This document shows positions 50,664-58,783 of a stretch of DNA of 64,000 nucleotides, one piece after another. The translations under genes were made by a program, and so were the position numbers. The notes under the pieces were generated by a model. It did no database searches, had not been told where the DNA came from, and was given only the letters and a program-made list of their open reading frames with translations. This DNA comes from Arthrobacter sp. MYb229 (GTDB lineage: Bacteria; Actinomycetota; Actinomycetes; Actinomycetales; Micrococcaceae), in NCBI RefSeq assembly GCF_002975405.1, contig NZ_PCPS01000002.1:558001-622000 (forward strand), given 5' to 3'. Numbering within the stretch: the first letter of the stretch is position 1; each line of letters begins with the position of its first letter.

Positions 50664-50921
50664 CTACTTCTTTTCCTGCGGGTCGGTTGCCAACACCGCT
50701 TCGGTGTAGCGGCGTTCAAATTCCTCGGCGGAAACCATCTCGCGCTCCACGCGGAAGGACGATTCCGGGATGCCGAGAACTGCCGAGATGAGGGTGCGGG
50801 TGTATCCGGCAATCTTGCGGGACTTCCGAGTGGAGGTGACATGGTCCAGTTCCGGGACCCAGATGTTCCACCAACCTGCTTGTTTGCCCACCACCGCGTG
50901 GAATACTCGTTGTTCGTTCAT
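50664..50921 (-). CDS. Orphan HicB-like antitoxin-fold protein
   Basis: An 85-residue protein. FHAVVGKQAGWWNIWVPELD followed by TSTRKSRKIAGYTRTLISAVLG resembles the partial RNase H fold of HicB, where a WW.I.VPELDGV strand pair and the following helix are conserved. The C-terminal part (EEFERRYTEAVLATDPQEKK) is not a clear DNA-binding domain. No HicA toxin gene is adjacent. ATG 50921 has AGGA seven bases upstream; ATG 50939 is an alternative. A perfect inverted repeat lies upstream at 50979-51011. Confidence 0.6.
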   Translation of the reverse strand: MNEQRVFHAVVGKQAGWWNIWVPELDHVTSTRKSRKIAGYTRTLISAVLGIPESSFRVEREMVSAEEFERRYTEAVLATDPQEKK

Positions 50922-50978
50922 CTGTTGTCCTACTTTCATGGATGCACCAACCGTGAGTCCAGCTAGAGGTAATTGCTT

Positions 50979-51011
50979 AGAACAGGCAGTCAATTGCTCA
51001 CTGCCTGTTCT
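50979..51011. promoter_or_regulatory. 12-base perfect inverted repeat upstream of the HicB-like gene
   Basis: AGAACAGGCAGT (50979-50990), nine-base spacer, ACTGCCTGTTCT (51000-51011). It is 58 bases before the small gene and 68 bases after the stop of the upstream phosphoesterase gene on the same strand. No T-run follows, so an operator is somewhat more likely than a terminator. Confidence 0.5.
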
Positions 51012-51078
51012 AATGTTCTATCATCGGTGGCATCTGCGCCAAGACAACTTGCGCCACCTAGCAGCAATTGGCCTGTGG

Positions 51079-52992
51079 CTACTTCGCCAAAGGCGCGCCG
51101 TCCTGGCCGACCGGGAAGGTCACCACATCGTCGTATACGCGTCGTTCGGTGTGTTCAAGCTGGTATTCCGAATCCAACTTCGGGAAGACGTATACCGGGG
51201 TCAAAGTGAGCTCTGCTCCTTTGGCCTTCTTCGCGATGTCGATTTGCAGGTGTCCGTAGTGCAGACCGCCGGATACGAGCTGTGCTACGCCGTTTTCATC
51301 CTCTTTCCAGGTCTCTGGCTGATCTGCCGGGGCTGACCACTGTGAATGCGAGTTGAAGCGGAGCGGTTCGTACTCGCCCTGAGCATTCTGCACCAACTTT
51401 TCGCCACGCAGGCCGTCGGCGGCCACCCCCACATCATAGGAATGGAAGCCTCGTCCGTCGCCGTCCGCATCTACCCAAGAGCGCTCGAACATTTCATCAT
51501 GGCCGGAGATGACTGCGGCGACACCATGATCCTCGAACATTGGCGAGTAGGCACGCATTGCGGTGCCGGACTGGTTATCGGGGTGCTCATGGTTCGGTGG
51601 GGTGCCGTGCACACCGTTGGAATAAGCCGAATGGTGGAATTGGACGAGCACAATCTGGCCGTCGGCGCGGGCTTCGGCCAATTGCTTCTCGGTCCAGTCC
51701 CATTGGGCGGACTGCGCATCCATATTCGGCAGGTCAACCTCTTGCTCGGTTGAGCCGGGGAAAAGATCCTTGAAGCCCTGAACGTAGGATTCAAAGGTGA
51801 ATTGCCCCTGGGTGTCGGTGGACTGGTTCTCGGCGGTCAGGTTGGTGTCGTCCCCGGAGAATTTTTCGCCGGACAAGGTGCCGGTGTCGGTGTTCTCATC
51901 GGGTCGGCCATTGGTGGAGTCCAAGGTCAGGACGGTGACCGGCCCATGATCCACCCGGTAGTAGGAGCCCTTGTGTTCGGGGTGCTCCGGGTCCTGCGGC
52001 AAGGAGAAATAATCCAGGAAGCGGTTGCGTGAAATTACCGCGGGGGTGCGGTCTGCGTCCGAACCGTAGCCACCGTTCAGGGCCGCATAGGTTTCCCAGT
52101 TGCCCAATGCCGGAAGCAACGGAACATTGGAGGCTAGATCGGAGTGTTCCCCGGCGACATGTCCGAAGAACTCATCCCATGCCGGTTGGTATCCCGAGCC
52201 CTGTGTCAGGTCCCCGGCCATCATGACCAGATCCGGGTTGGCAGCCTGAACATGCTTGAGGTTTTCGTTGAAAGCGGTGGACTGGTCCAGCGGATAGCGC
52301 AAGGTCGGCTGGCCATACCGGGTGGTCATTCCGAAAGTCTCGGCCCATTGCGATCCGTCGCCTGGGCGCTGCAAGGACTCGGAGGTATATCCGTTGACCG
52401 GGGAAAGCTCCCATTCACGGTGCTCGGTGCGTCCGCGCGGTTCGGTCTCCGAGTCGGAGAAGGCGACAATGCGGATGTTCTTCCAGGATTTTCCATCTGG
52501 CGCTGTTTCGAAAGCGGCAGTATGCGTCTGTCCTGATTGGGTCACGGTGTAGTTGTATTTCTTGCCTGGTTTGAGGCCCTCAATGGTCACCGAATGCTTG
52601 TAATTGGAATTCGACTTCAGCCAGGAGCCCTGTTCAAGTCCGGGGATGTGTTGATCCAGTTCTGCCTGGGTGTACTCCATCAAGTCCAGGTATTCAGGCT
52701 CGCTGCGTTGGACGCTGCTATTTCCTTTGCCAGGCTGATTGCCGAGACCCGGCCCCTGGACTGAGAGGGTTCCTGGCTGATCGGTTTCGCTGATCCAGTT
52801 GATGGTCATCGAGGTCGAGCCTGGTGCCTGCAGGTAGGGCAGAACACGAAATCCGAGTTCTGGAGATTTGGCGGTGGACGCTGGGAAGGACATGGGGTCG
52901 CTGGCTGGCAGGGCTGCCGCCGGTGTAGCAGGCGCGAAGGCCAGAGGGAGCAGAACGGCGGCCGCGAGCGCGACGGCGGTGGGCTTGTGCAT
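51079..52992 (-). CDS. Secreted purple-acid-phosphatase-like metallophosphoesterase with Fn3 domain
   Basis: A 637-residue exported protein: signal peptide (to about residue 28), an N-terminal Fn3-type purple acid phosphatase domain (VLPYLQAPGSTSMTINWISE, then LKPGKKYNYTVTQSGQTHTA) and a calcineurin-like domain. Metal-ligand blocks are VAFSDSETE, MMAGDLTQG, PALGNWETY, LVQFHHSAY and ISGHDEMFE; DxH is DSE, GNHE is GNWE and GHxH is GHDE, so the site is altered. ATG 52992 has AGGAG upstream. It may release phosphate from organic sources. No Pho box was recognised in front. Confidence 0.8.
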   Translation of the reverse strand: MHKPTAVALAAAVLLPLAFAPATPAAALPASDPMSFPASTAKSPELGFRVLPYLQAPGSTSMTINWISETDQPGTLSVQGPGLGNQPGKGNSSVQRSEPEYLDLMEYTQAELDQHIPGLEQGSWLKSNSNYKHSVTIEGLKPGKKYNYTVTQSGQTHTAAFETAPDGKSWKNIRIVAFSDSETEPRGRTEHREWELSPVNGYTSESLQRPGDGSQWAETFGMTTRYGQPTLRYPLDQSTAFNENLKHVQAANPDLVMMAGDLTQGSGYQPAWDEFFGHVAGEHSDLASNVPLLPALGNWETYAALNGGYGSDADRTPAVISRNRFLDYFSLPQDPEHPEHKGSYYRVDHGPVTVLTLDSTNGRPDENTDTGTLSGEKFSGDDTNLTAENQSTDTQGQFTFESYVQGFKDLFPGSTEQEVDLPNMDAQSAQWDWTEKQLAEARADGQIVLVQFHHSAYSNGVHGTPPNHEHPDNQSGTAMRAYSPMFEDHGVAAVISGHDEMFERSWVDADGDGRGFHSYDVGVAADGLRGEKLVQNAQGEYEPLRFNSHSQWSAPADQPETWKEDENGVAQLVSGGLHYGHLQIDIAKKAKGAELTLTPVYVFPKLDSEYQLEHTERRVYDDVVTFPVGQDGAPLAK

Positions 52993-53313
52993 GAGCAATT
53001 CTCCTGTGCGAGTGTGATCGCCCGGGTTGGCGGGCAATACCTCGAGGATGCACAGCGCGAATGGACGAAACGTGCACGGCAGGAGTCGAAGAGGTGAACC
53101 TGCCCGGTGATCCTAATCTCCGTTTCGTGGGAAATTCTGGTTTGCCGGGTGCGGGATCGGATTTTCGCGGTCCATGACATTGGTCCTGCGCGCTTCCAGC
53201 CTTCCCGAATGTTGACTGCGTCACGTTTGAGATATACCTTTAATCACATTTTGATATATGAGGTTCGATATCGAATGTGCGGTGTCGAGTGAACCTTCTG
53301 AGAGGGAATCTAC
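52993..53313. other. Divergent gap between phosphatase and YkvI-like gene, with palindrome
   Basis: The half near the YkvI-like gene is AT-rich and holds the 12-base palindrome TTCGATATCGAA (53264-53275), 39 bases before that start, plus TTGAGA (53227) and TGATAT (53252) that could be promoter elements with a loose 19-base spacer. The palindrome is a possible operator; no regulator gene is adjacent. Confidence 0.4.
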
Positions 53314-54444
53314 ATGTCAGATAAGGTCGTTACCCGAGCGCATTTAGCAACGGTTGAAAAAGGCAGCTTCTTCCGGGTCTTGACCTACGCCGGGGCAATA
53401 ATGGCGTTTTTGATCGGCTCAGGTTTTGCTACAGGCCAAGAGATTTTGCAGTACTTCACCTCGTACGGCTACTGGGGAGTCTTTGGCACCGGGCTGCTGG
53501 TTCTCGTGCTCATGACGTATGTAGCAGTGGAGTTCTTCGTTGTCGGGCAGGCAAAGAAATATGATCGCCCGTCGCACATCTTCCGCTATTACTGCGGAAA
53601 GCACTTGGGGTACTTCTTCGACTTTTTCTCAATACTGTTCGTCTTCCTTAGCTTCACGGTAATGGTAGCCGGCGCGGGCGCCGTATTCGAGGAGCACTAC
53701 GGATTGTCGAAGTTTATTGGCGGCATCGGTTTGGCTGTTGCGGTCGGCATCAGCGTCTGGTTTGGCCTGAAGAGTCTGGTTGACGTCATCGGCAAGATCG
53801 GACCGCTGGTTGTTGTGGTGGCTATTGGGCTTGGACTGTTGGCGATTCTGCGTAATCCAGCCGGGATCTCTGAAGGACACCAGTTGCTTCCAGGGCTGGA
53901 CCTTACCCAGGCATCCACAAACTGGTTCATGGCTGGACTTTCCTACGTGGGTTTCTGCATGCTGTGGCTGGCGGCCTTCCTTACCGCCTTGGGCAAGACG
54001 GCGAGAAGCCGCAAGGAGGCGGTTGCAGGTGGAATTACCGGTGCGGTGGTGTTCTCGCTGGCCTGCGTTGTCGTCGGGCTGGGGCTGCTGGCCAATATCA
54101 CCCGGGTGGGTGGAACCGAGATTCCCATGCTGGTGCTGGCGAAGGATATTAGCCCCGTACTTGCCGCAGGAATTTCGGTCATGATTCTCGCCGGAATCTA
54201 TACCACCGCGGTCCCGCTGCTGTGGACCGTGTCTTCGCGATTCTTTGCCGACAAGACTCTCCGATTTAAGTACCTGACCATCACCTTGGCAGTACTAGGA
54301 ACGGTTATCGGGCTGATGCTGCCATTCTCGCAAATGGTCAACGTTGTCTATGTCATCAACGGGTATGTAGGTGTTCTTCTGCTGGCGTTGATGGTGGTGA
54401 AGACGATCTCACGGGCTGCCCGGCGCCACCCCGTGTCACGTTAA
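53314..54444 (+). CDS. YkvI family membrane protein
   Basis: A 376-residue, roughly ten-span protein with the APC/LeuT-like opening VLTYAGAIMAFLIGSGFATGQEILQYFTSYG, which is characteristic of YkvI-type proteins, and a middle segment GGTEIPMLVLAKDISPVLA. The family is distantly transporter-like with no settled substrate. AGAGGGAA precedes the ATG. It converges with the copZ-csoR pair; 152 bases lie between. Confidence 0.82.
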   Translation: MSDKVVTRAHLATVEKGSFFRVLTYAGAIMAFLIGSGFATGQEILQYFTSYGYWGVFGTGLLVLVLMTYVAVEFFVVGQAKKYDRPSHIFRYYCGKHLGYFFDFFSILFVFLSFTVMVAGAGAVFEEHYGLSKFIGGIGLAVAVGISVWFGLKSLVDVIGKIGPLVVVVAIGLGLLAILRNPAGISEGHQLLPGLDLTQASTNWFMAGLSYVGFCMLWLAAFLTALGKTARSRKEAVAGGITGAVVFSLACVVVGLGLLANITRVGGTEIPMLVLAKDISPVLAAGISVMILAGIYTTAVPLLWTVSSRFFADKTLRFKYLTITLAVLGTVIGLMLPFSQMVNVVYVINGYVGVLLLALMVVKTISRAARRHPVSR

Positions 54445-54596
54445 GCCTGGTTGCCTCGGTGAGATGCGTGATTGCCGGTGAGTGGTGACCAGGGCTAGCA
54501 AGCCACCAGGGGGATGATTGTGTTCCCGGCGGAGTGGGAATCGTATCGAGGGTCTGTAGAACGCTCGTCCCGCATCCGCGCCTGCGCGGTGGGTTC

Positions 54597-54914
54597 CTAG
54601 TTGCCGACGGATTCGAGGGTGTACCCGGCTTCTTCGATCGCGTTGCGTATGATTTCCTGCTCAACGGCGCCGCTGGTGCTGAGGATTGCCGTGGAGATCC
54701 CCTTCGCGTCCAAGATGATCTCGACGTTCTGGACCTCGGGGATTTCGTTGAGTTCTTCAGTTACCGAAGAGACGCAATGGCCGCAGGTCATTCCCGAGAT
54801 CTTCAGTTCGGTCTGGCTGATGATGGGGGTAGCCTCCGGACGCGGAATGATCTGCAGTCCTTGGCTGGTGGACTTCGAGTTATCGGAACATCCGCAGTTG
54901 CAGGCATGGCTCAT
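54597..54914 (-). CDS. copZ: Copper chaperone (CopZ/HMA domain) with Cys-rich N-terminus
   Basis: A 105-residue protein. The HMA domain carries the copper site MTCGHC (Cys44, Cys47) and the usual beta-alpha-beta-beta-alpha-beta order through EEAGYTLESV. Before it lies an extra HACNCGC segment (Cys5, Cys7, Cys9), which could bind further Cu(I). It follows csoR by 43 bases, forming a csoR-copZ operon under CsoR control. No CopA ATPase is in the window. Confidence 0.9.
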   Translation of the reverse strand: MSHACNCGCSDNSKSTSQGLQIIPRPEATPIISQTELKISGMTCGHCVSSVTEELNEIPEVQNVEIILDAKGISTAILSTSGAVEQEIIRNAIEEAGYTLESVGN

Positions 54915-54957
54915 GTTTGGATCTCTTTCGTGGAAAAGGTTGGAAGGTCTTCGAGGA

Positions 54958-55287
54958 TCAGCGCAGCAACCGGGAGATGGCTGCGGTGGCTTCCGAGATC
55001 TTGTCTTGAACGATGCTCGCATCCCCGGACTGGATTGATTCCTCGGCGGCACCCACCACGCAGTGGCCGATGTGGTCTTCGACTAGTTGGAGGCTGACCT
55101 TGTGCAAGGCTGCGTTGATGGCTGAGATCTGGGTGAGAATATCAATGCAATACTTGTCCTCATCAACCATGCGGGCAACTCCGCGCACCTGGCCTTCGAT
55201 ACGGTTCAAGCGCTTTCGCAGCGCCTCCTTTTCAGGAGTGTATCCGTGGGGTGCCGTGGGTTGCGCCTGCTTAGTTTGAGAGTCCAT
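54958..55287 (-). CDS. csoR: Copper-sensing repressor CsoR
   Basis: A 109-residue all-helical regulator with the Cu(I) triad Cys47, His72 and Cys76 (YCIDIL and EDHIGHC), as in Mycobacterium tuberculosis CsoR, plus the DNA-contact segment RLNRIEGQVRGVARM. When Cu(I) binds, the tetramer leaves DNA. It is the first gene of the csoR-copZ operon and its operator lies just upstream, so it is autoregulated. Confidence 0.94.
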   Translation of the reverse strand: MDSQTKQAQPTAPHGYTPEKEALRKRLNRIEGQVRGVARMVDEDKYCIDILTQISAINAALHKVSLQLVEDHIGHCVVGAAEESIQSGDASIVQDKISEATAAISRLLR

Positions 55288-55291
55288 ACAT

Positions 55292-55319
55292 CAATTATAC
55301 CCCCGAGGGGTATGAATTG
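55292..55319. promoter_or_regulatory. CsoR operator
   Basis: ATACCCC-CGA-GGGGTAT (55297-55313) is flanked by CAATT and AATTG, the standard GC-rich-centre inverted repeat bound by CsoR. It starts five bases upstream of the csoR start codon and therefore overlaps its promoter. Confidence 0.85.
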
Positions 55320-55624
55320 CACGTGGCCTCAATGGTGACTTTCGGTAAGAAAATTATTTGCAGGACTTAGTCTCCGCATGGGCTTCTCTGGCTCGTTGCC
55401 GGCCCTTGGAAATCATGGGCCAAGGCGCGTCCTGCGAGTTCTGTCCGCCACGGCTCACGTCTGCAACTGGTTTCCGGCAAGCGCGCGTGTCCAATTGCTC
55501 ACAGCCTGGCACCGCGCACCAGTTGGTTTCTGCCAGTGATCCTGCGAGTGTTCTTGGGCGCGAGGGCCGCTGGCGGTATGTCTCAACCCGGGGGCGGTGC
55601 GCAAACCACGATAGGCTTCTACGT
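55320..55624. other. Intergenic region before the femX gene
   Basis: No supported gene or RNA. An open frame in phase with femX extends back to 55358 but its codons look non-coding. Confidence 0.45.
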
Positions 55625-56767
55625 GTGAGCCACAATGAACTTCGCGTGCGTCCGATATCCAGCACCGAGCACTCCGCGTTCCTTGCAACTGCGCAAGATG
55701 TCAGCTTCCTTCAGCGTCCCGAATGGGCGCAGGTCAAGGGGGGATGGCGGGGCGAATCGCTCGGTTGGTTCGAAAGTGACACCCTCGTTGGAGTCGCCCT
55801 GGTCCTGCACCGCCATGCGCCGGTGATCAAAAAGACCCTCGCCTACATACCCGACGGCCCGGTCATTGATTTCACAACCTATGACCCGCAGGGTGTGCTT
55901 TCTATTCTCGCTAGCTATCTGAAAAACCGCGGCGCCTTCCAGCTGCGCCTCGGCCCAGGGCTGGCGATGCGCACCTGGGGTGCGGCGGCTGTGCGAAAAG
56001 CATTTGGTAAGGAAGAGCTTGCTTCATTAGCGGACCTGGAAACCGTGTCGGTCAGTGAAGAAGCCCACAAGCTCAACGAGGCGCTCGGCGACTTGGGATT
56101 CACCAAGCAGGACGTCGGAATGGACTTCGCCGCGGGGCAACCGGAGTACGTGGCCCGGGTTGCGCTACAAGATGCCGAGGGAAACCAGCTGGATACCGAG
56201 CAGGTCATGGCTTCCTACTCCTCATCCACTCGCAACGAAACGCGTAAGTCGCTCAAGAGCGAGCTCAAGGTTGAAATCGGCGATACCCAGGACATGGCAC
56301 GCTTCCATGCACTGTATAACCACACGGCCGAACGCCAAGAGTTCACCGGTCGCCCGCTGAGCTATTTCGAAAAGATGCACACGGTACTTAATGCTGCGGT
56401 ACCCGGCTCCTGCACCCTCTACATCGCTAGCCACGAGGGCGTCGACCTGGCTTCGGCTATTGTGCTGCGCTCAAGCAACCTTGCGTGGTATCTCTACGGC
56501 GCCTCGTCTTCCGAACAGCGCAAGCTCTTCGCGCCCAAGGCTCTGATGCATCACATGATTTCGGATTCCACCGAGGCTGGATGCAGGTACCTGGACCAGG
56601 GCGGGGTGAGCGCCACCTTGGATAGCGCACACCATCTGGCAGGGCTGACCAAGTTCAAGACCAACACCGGCTGCGATATCGTGCAAACCAATGGCGAATG
56701 GGATCTGGCGCTCAACAAACCACTTGCCTGGGCATTTGAGAAGTACATGAACTGGCGACAGAAGTAG
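55625..56767 (+). CDS. FemX-type peptidoglycan bridge aminoacyltransferase
   Basis: A 380-residue FemABX-family (tandem GNAT fold) enzyme: SFLQRPEWAQVKGGW opens the first domain, YSSSTRNETRKSLKSE is the conserved R-x-x-x-R/K loop, and LYGASSSEQRKLFAPKALMHHMI with GCRYLDQGG form the acceptor region. It should transfer an amino acid from aminoacyl-tRNA to the Lys side chain of lipid-linked peptidoglycan precursor in the cytoplasm. The start is GTG 55625; upstream codons lack coding character. The ATP-grasp ligase starts 14 bases after its stop, making a bridge-building pair. Confidence 0.85.
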   Translation: MSHNELRVRPISSTEHSAFLATAQDVSFLQRPEWAQVKGGWRGESLGWFESDTLVGVALVLHRHAPVIKKTLAYIPDGPVIDFTTYDPQGVLSILASYLKNRGAFQLRLGPGLAMRTWGAAAVRKAFGKEELASLADLETVSVSEEAHKLNEALGDLGFTKQDVGMDFAAGQPEYVARVALQDAEGNQLDTEQVMASYSSSTRNETRKSLKSELKVEIGDTQDMARFHALYNHTAERQEFTGRPLSYFEKMHTVLNAAVPGSCTLYIASHEGVDLASAIVLRSSNLAWYLYGASSSEQRKLFAPKALMHHMISDSTEAGCRYLDQGGVSATLDSAHHLAGLTKFKTNTGCDIVQTNGEWDLALNKPLAWAFEKYMNWRQK

Positions 56768-56781
56768 GAACCAAAAACCTT

Positions 56782-58056
56782 ATGGCAATCGAGAATTCTC
56801 AGCCTTTCGTTCCCGTTATTCTTGGCGGAGATATCGGCACCTACACCCTCGCCCGCGAATTCTATGAGGCATACCAGGTGCGCTCGGTCGTTGTGCCTGC
56901 CTCAGGCAACGGGGTAATCGAGCACTCGGTGGCCATCGAACTGCATCCCATCGGGTCCATGGTTGACCAGGGGCGGGTAGTTGAAGAACTCATCTCCCTG
57001 GCCCAAGAGCTTAACGCCGAAGTGGATCGACCGCTGATGCTCTTCGGTTCCCTCGATTTCCATATCATGCTGATCGCCGAACACCGTGCGGTGTTGAGTG
57101 AATATTTTGTCATCCCTTACCCGGAACTGGGAACCATCGAAGGCGCCGCGCTGAAGGAGAACTTCTACGCGCTCGCCGACCGGCTGGGAATTGCGCACCC
57201 GCGCACCGCCGTTTACCGGGCCGGAGAAGACCTGCAGGAATTGGCGCAGTCGCTGACCTTCCCGCTGATCGGCAAGCCCTCGAGCTCGGGGGACTGGATC
57301 GCCGCCAAGTTCGAAGGCAAGCAGAAAATCCACACCCTGCGGAGCATCGCCGAACTTGAGGACCTGCTCACTCGTATCGACGCGAGCGGCTACACCTCGG
57401 GGTATATCCTGCAGGAATACATTCCCGGTTCGGATGACGCGATGCGTCTGTGCACTTATTTCGCCACTCAGGACAAGAAGGTCATCTTCGCCGGATACGG
57501 CGAGGTGGTGGTCGAAGAGCACGCGCCGCTGGTGCTCGGTAATTCCGCAGCCATCGTCACCGGGCAGCATGACCAGATGTCCCAAGATGGTGCGCGCCTG
57601 CTCGAAGAACTCGGCTGGCAGGGGATCGCGATGATCGATGCCAAATACGACCACCGCGATGGATCCATCAAATTCTTTGAAATCAATCCTCGTCTGGGAC
57701 GCAATCATTATTACCTGACCGCGGCCGGAGTTAATCCTGCGCGTTTTTACGTCACCGAGTTCCTTGGCGTCGAGTTTGATCGCTCAGACCCGCACACCGA
57801 TGCGGTCCTCGATACCGGGATCGGAATCTTGCAGCTAAGCCGCCAGCATCTGTTCACCGTGCTCCCGCACCATTTGCTGCGCCGCTTCTTGGATAGCGAA
57901 ACCGGGCAGAAGGCTGCCGCATTGCTGAAGTCCGGGAAGGTTTCCAACCCGCTGAAATTCAAGGCAGAGAAGCATCCTCGCCGGAAGTTCTACCTGGTGC
58001 TCAATGCGGTCAACCACTACCGCAAGTACAAGAAATTCCCGCCGCGTAGCCTGTAG
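56782..58056 (+). CDS. ATP-grasp ligase, D-aspartate ligase (Asl)-like peptidoglycan bridge enzyme
   Basis: A 424-residue ATP-grasp protein. The N-terminal FVPVILGGDIGTYTLAREFYEA closely resembles the start of the Enterococcus faecium D-aspartate ligase Aslfm as remembered. PLIGKPSSSGDW gives the ATP lysine, and KYDHRDGSIKFFEINPRLGR holds the magnesium ligands Glu and Asn. It is predicted to add an acidic amino acid, activated as an acyl phosphate, to the peptidoglycan side chain. Coupled to FemX, it would complete an A4-alpha Lys-X-Glu or Lys-Asp bridge. The length equals the family norm. Confidence 0.8.
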   Translation: MAIENSQPFVPVILGGDIGTYTLAREFYEAYQVRSVVVPASGNGVIEHSVAIELHPIGSMVDQGRVVEELISLAQELNAEVDRPLMLFGSLDFHIMLIAEHRAVLSEYFVIPYPELGTIEGAALKENFYALADRLGIAHPRTAVYRAGEDLQELAQSLTFPLIGKPSSSGDWIAAKFEGKQKIHTLRSIAELEDLLTRIDASGYTSGYILQEYIPGSDDAMRLCTYFATQDKKVIFAGYGEVVVEEHAPLVLGNSAAIVTGQHDQMSQDGARLLEELGWQGIAMIDAKYDHRDGSIKFFEINPRLGRNHYYLTAAGVNPARFYVTEFLGVEFDRSDPHTDAVLDTGIGILQLSRQHLFTVLPHHLLRRFLDSETGQKAAALLKSGKVSNPLKFKAEKHPRRKFYLVLNAVNHYRKYKKFPPRSL

Positions 58057-58077
58057 GCATCTGCATCCGGCAGTTTT

Positions 58078-58101
58078 CAGCCTAGGCCTCAGCCTAGGCT
58101 G
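58078..58101. terminator. Hairpin between convergent Asl-like and CGNR genes
   Basis: CAGCCTAGGC (58078-58087) pairs perfectly with GCCTAGGCTG (58092-58101) around CTCA; it overlaps the CGNR stop. Confidence 0.6.
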
Positions 58102-58690
58102 AGCTCTTTAACGCCTTCTCGCGTTTGCGTGCATAAGCACGAGCGGCGCGGACTCGGTCCCCGCAGCGGGTCGAGCACCACTGCCGCCGCCCATGGGTTC
58201 TCAGCAAGAACCGCTGGCAGGGCTCGGCCTCGCATTGTGCCAGTAACGCTGACTCTTCCGAAGCTAGAAGCGTCGCGGCATCTTCGGTGATCACCGACAT
58301 CGCATATTCCACCAGGCGCGTGACCGGGTGCTCCGTCGAGCGGTAGAACCCGTTGTCGGGGGAGTAGCGCAGCAGCGGAATATGCGGGGCCGCGGTTAGC
58401 GCCTTGTTTAACCGCTCCAGTATCTGCGGATCGAAAGGCTGTTGCGCTGCGCTCATGGAGAAGGCTTCACGCAGGTCTGCGCGCAATCCGCTGAGCCTGT
58501 TCTGGCAGTAGGACTGCAATGCGGCATCTTCGTCAACCAGCTCGCGCCTCTTGAGCCAGGCGGTCGTTTCCTCTGGGGAATCCAGCTCGTCGACAATCTT
58601 CCCGCCGGGTAGGTGGAGCACGCTGTTGACCAGGTCGAGGCTCAGGTGCTTTTGTGTGCCGGGGGCTGGGGGTAGCAATGCTTCGGACAT
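58094..58690 (-). CDS. CGNR zinc-finger/ABATE-domain regulator
   Basis: A 198-residue protein. The ABATE domain (LSLDLVNSVLHLPGGKIVDELD near the start) is followed by a CGNR-type finger: CEAEPC, then WCSTRCGDRVRAARAYARKRE, with GDR in place of GNR. It is the second such protein in the window. It is divergent from the LLM flavin oxidoreductase, with CGTGA...TCACG half-sites in the gap, so it likely controls that operon. ATG 58690 is used; ATG 58699 is possible. Confidence 0.85.
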   Translation of the reverse strand: MSEALLPPAPGTQKHLSLDLVNSVLHLPGGKIVDELDSPEETTAWLKRRELVDEDAALQSYCQNRLSGLRADLREAFSMSAAQQPFDPQILERLNKALTAAPHIPLLRYSPDNGFYRSTEHPVTRLVEYAMSVITEDAATLLASEESALLAQCEAEPCQRFLLRTHGRRQWCSTRCGDRVRAARAYARKREKALKSSA

Positions 58691-58783
58691 GTATCTCATG
58701 GTATCAGTAGATATTTATCGTGAGGTCGTGTTACTTTGATATCACGCTAGAAATAGATTTTATCCGTGATAAAGAGGTTTTAC

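Noticed and set aside
50664-51011. Complete HicAB toxin-antitoxin module
   Set aside because: No HicA-sized gene lies on either side of the HicB-like gene; both neighbours are secreted phosphoesterases.
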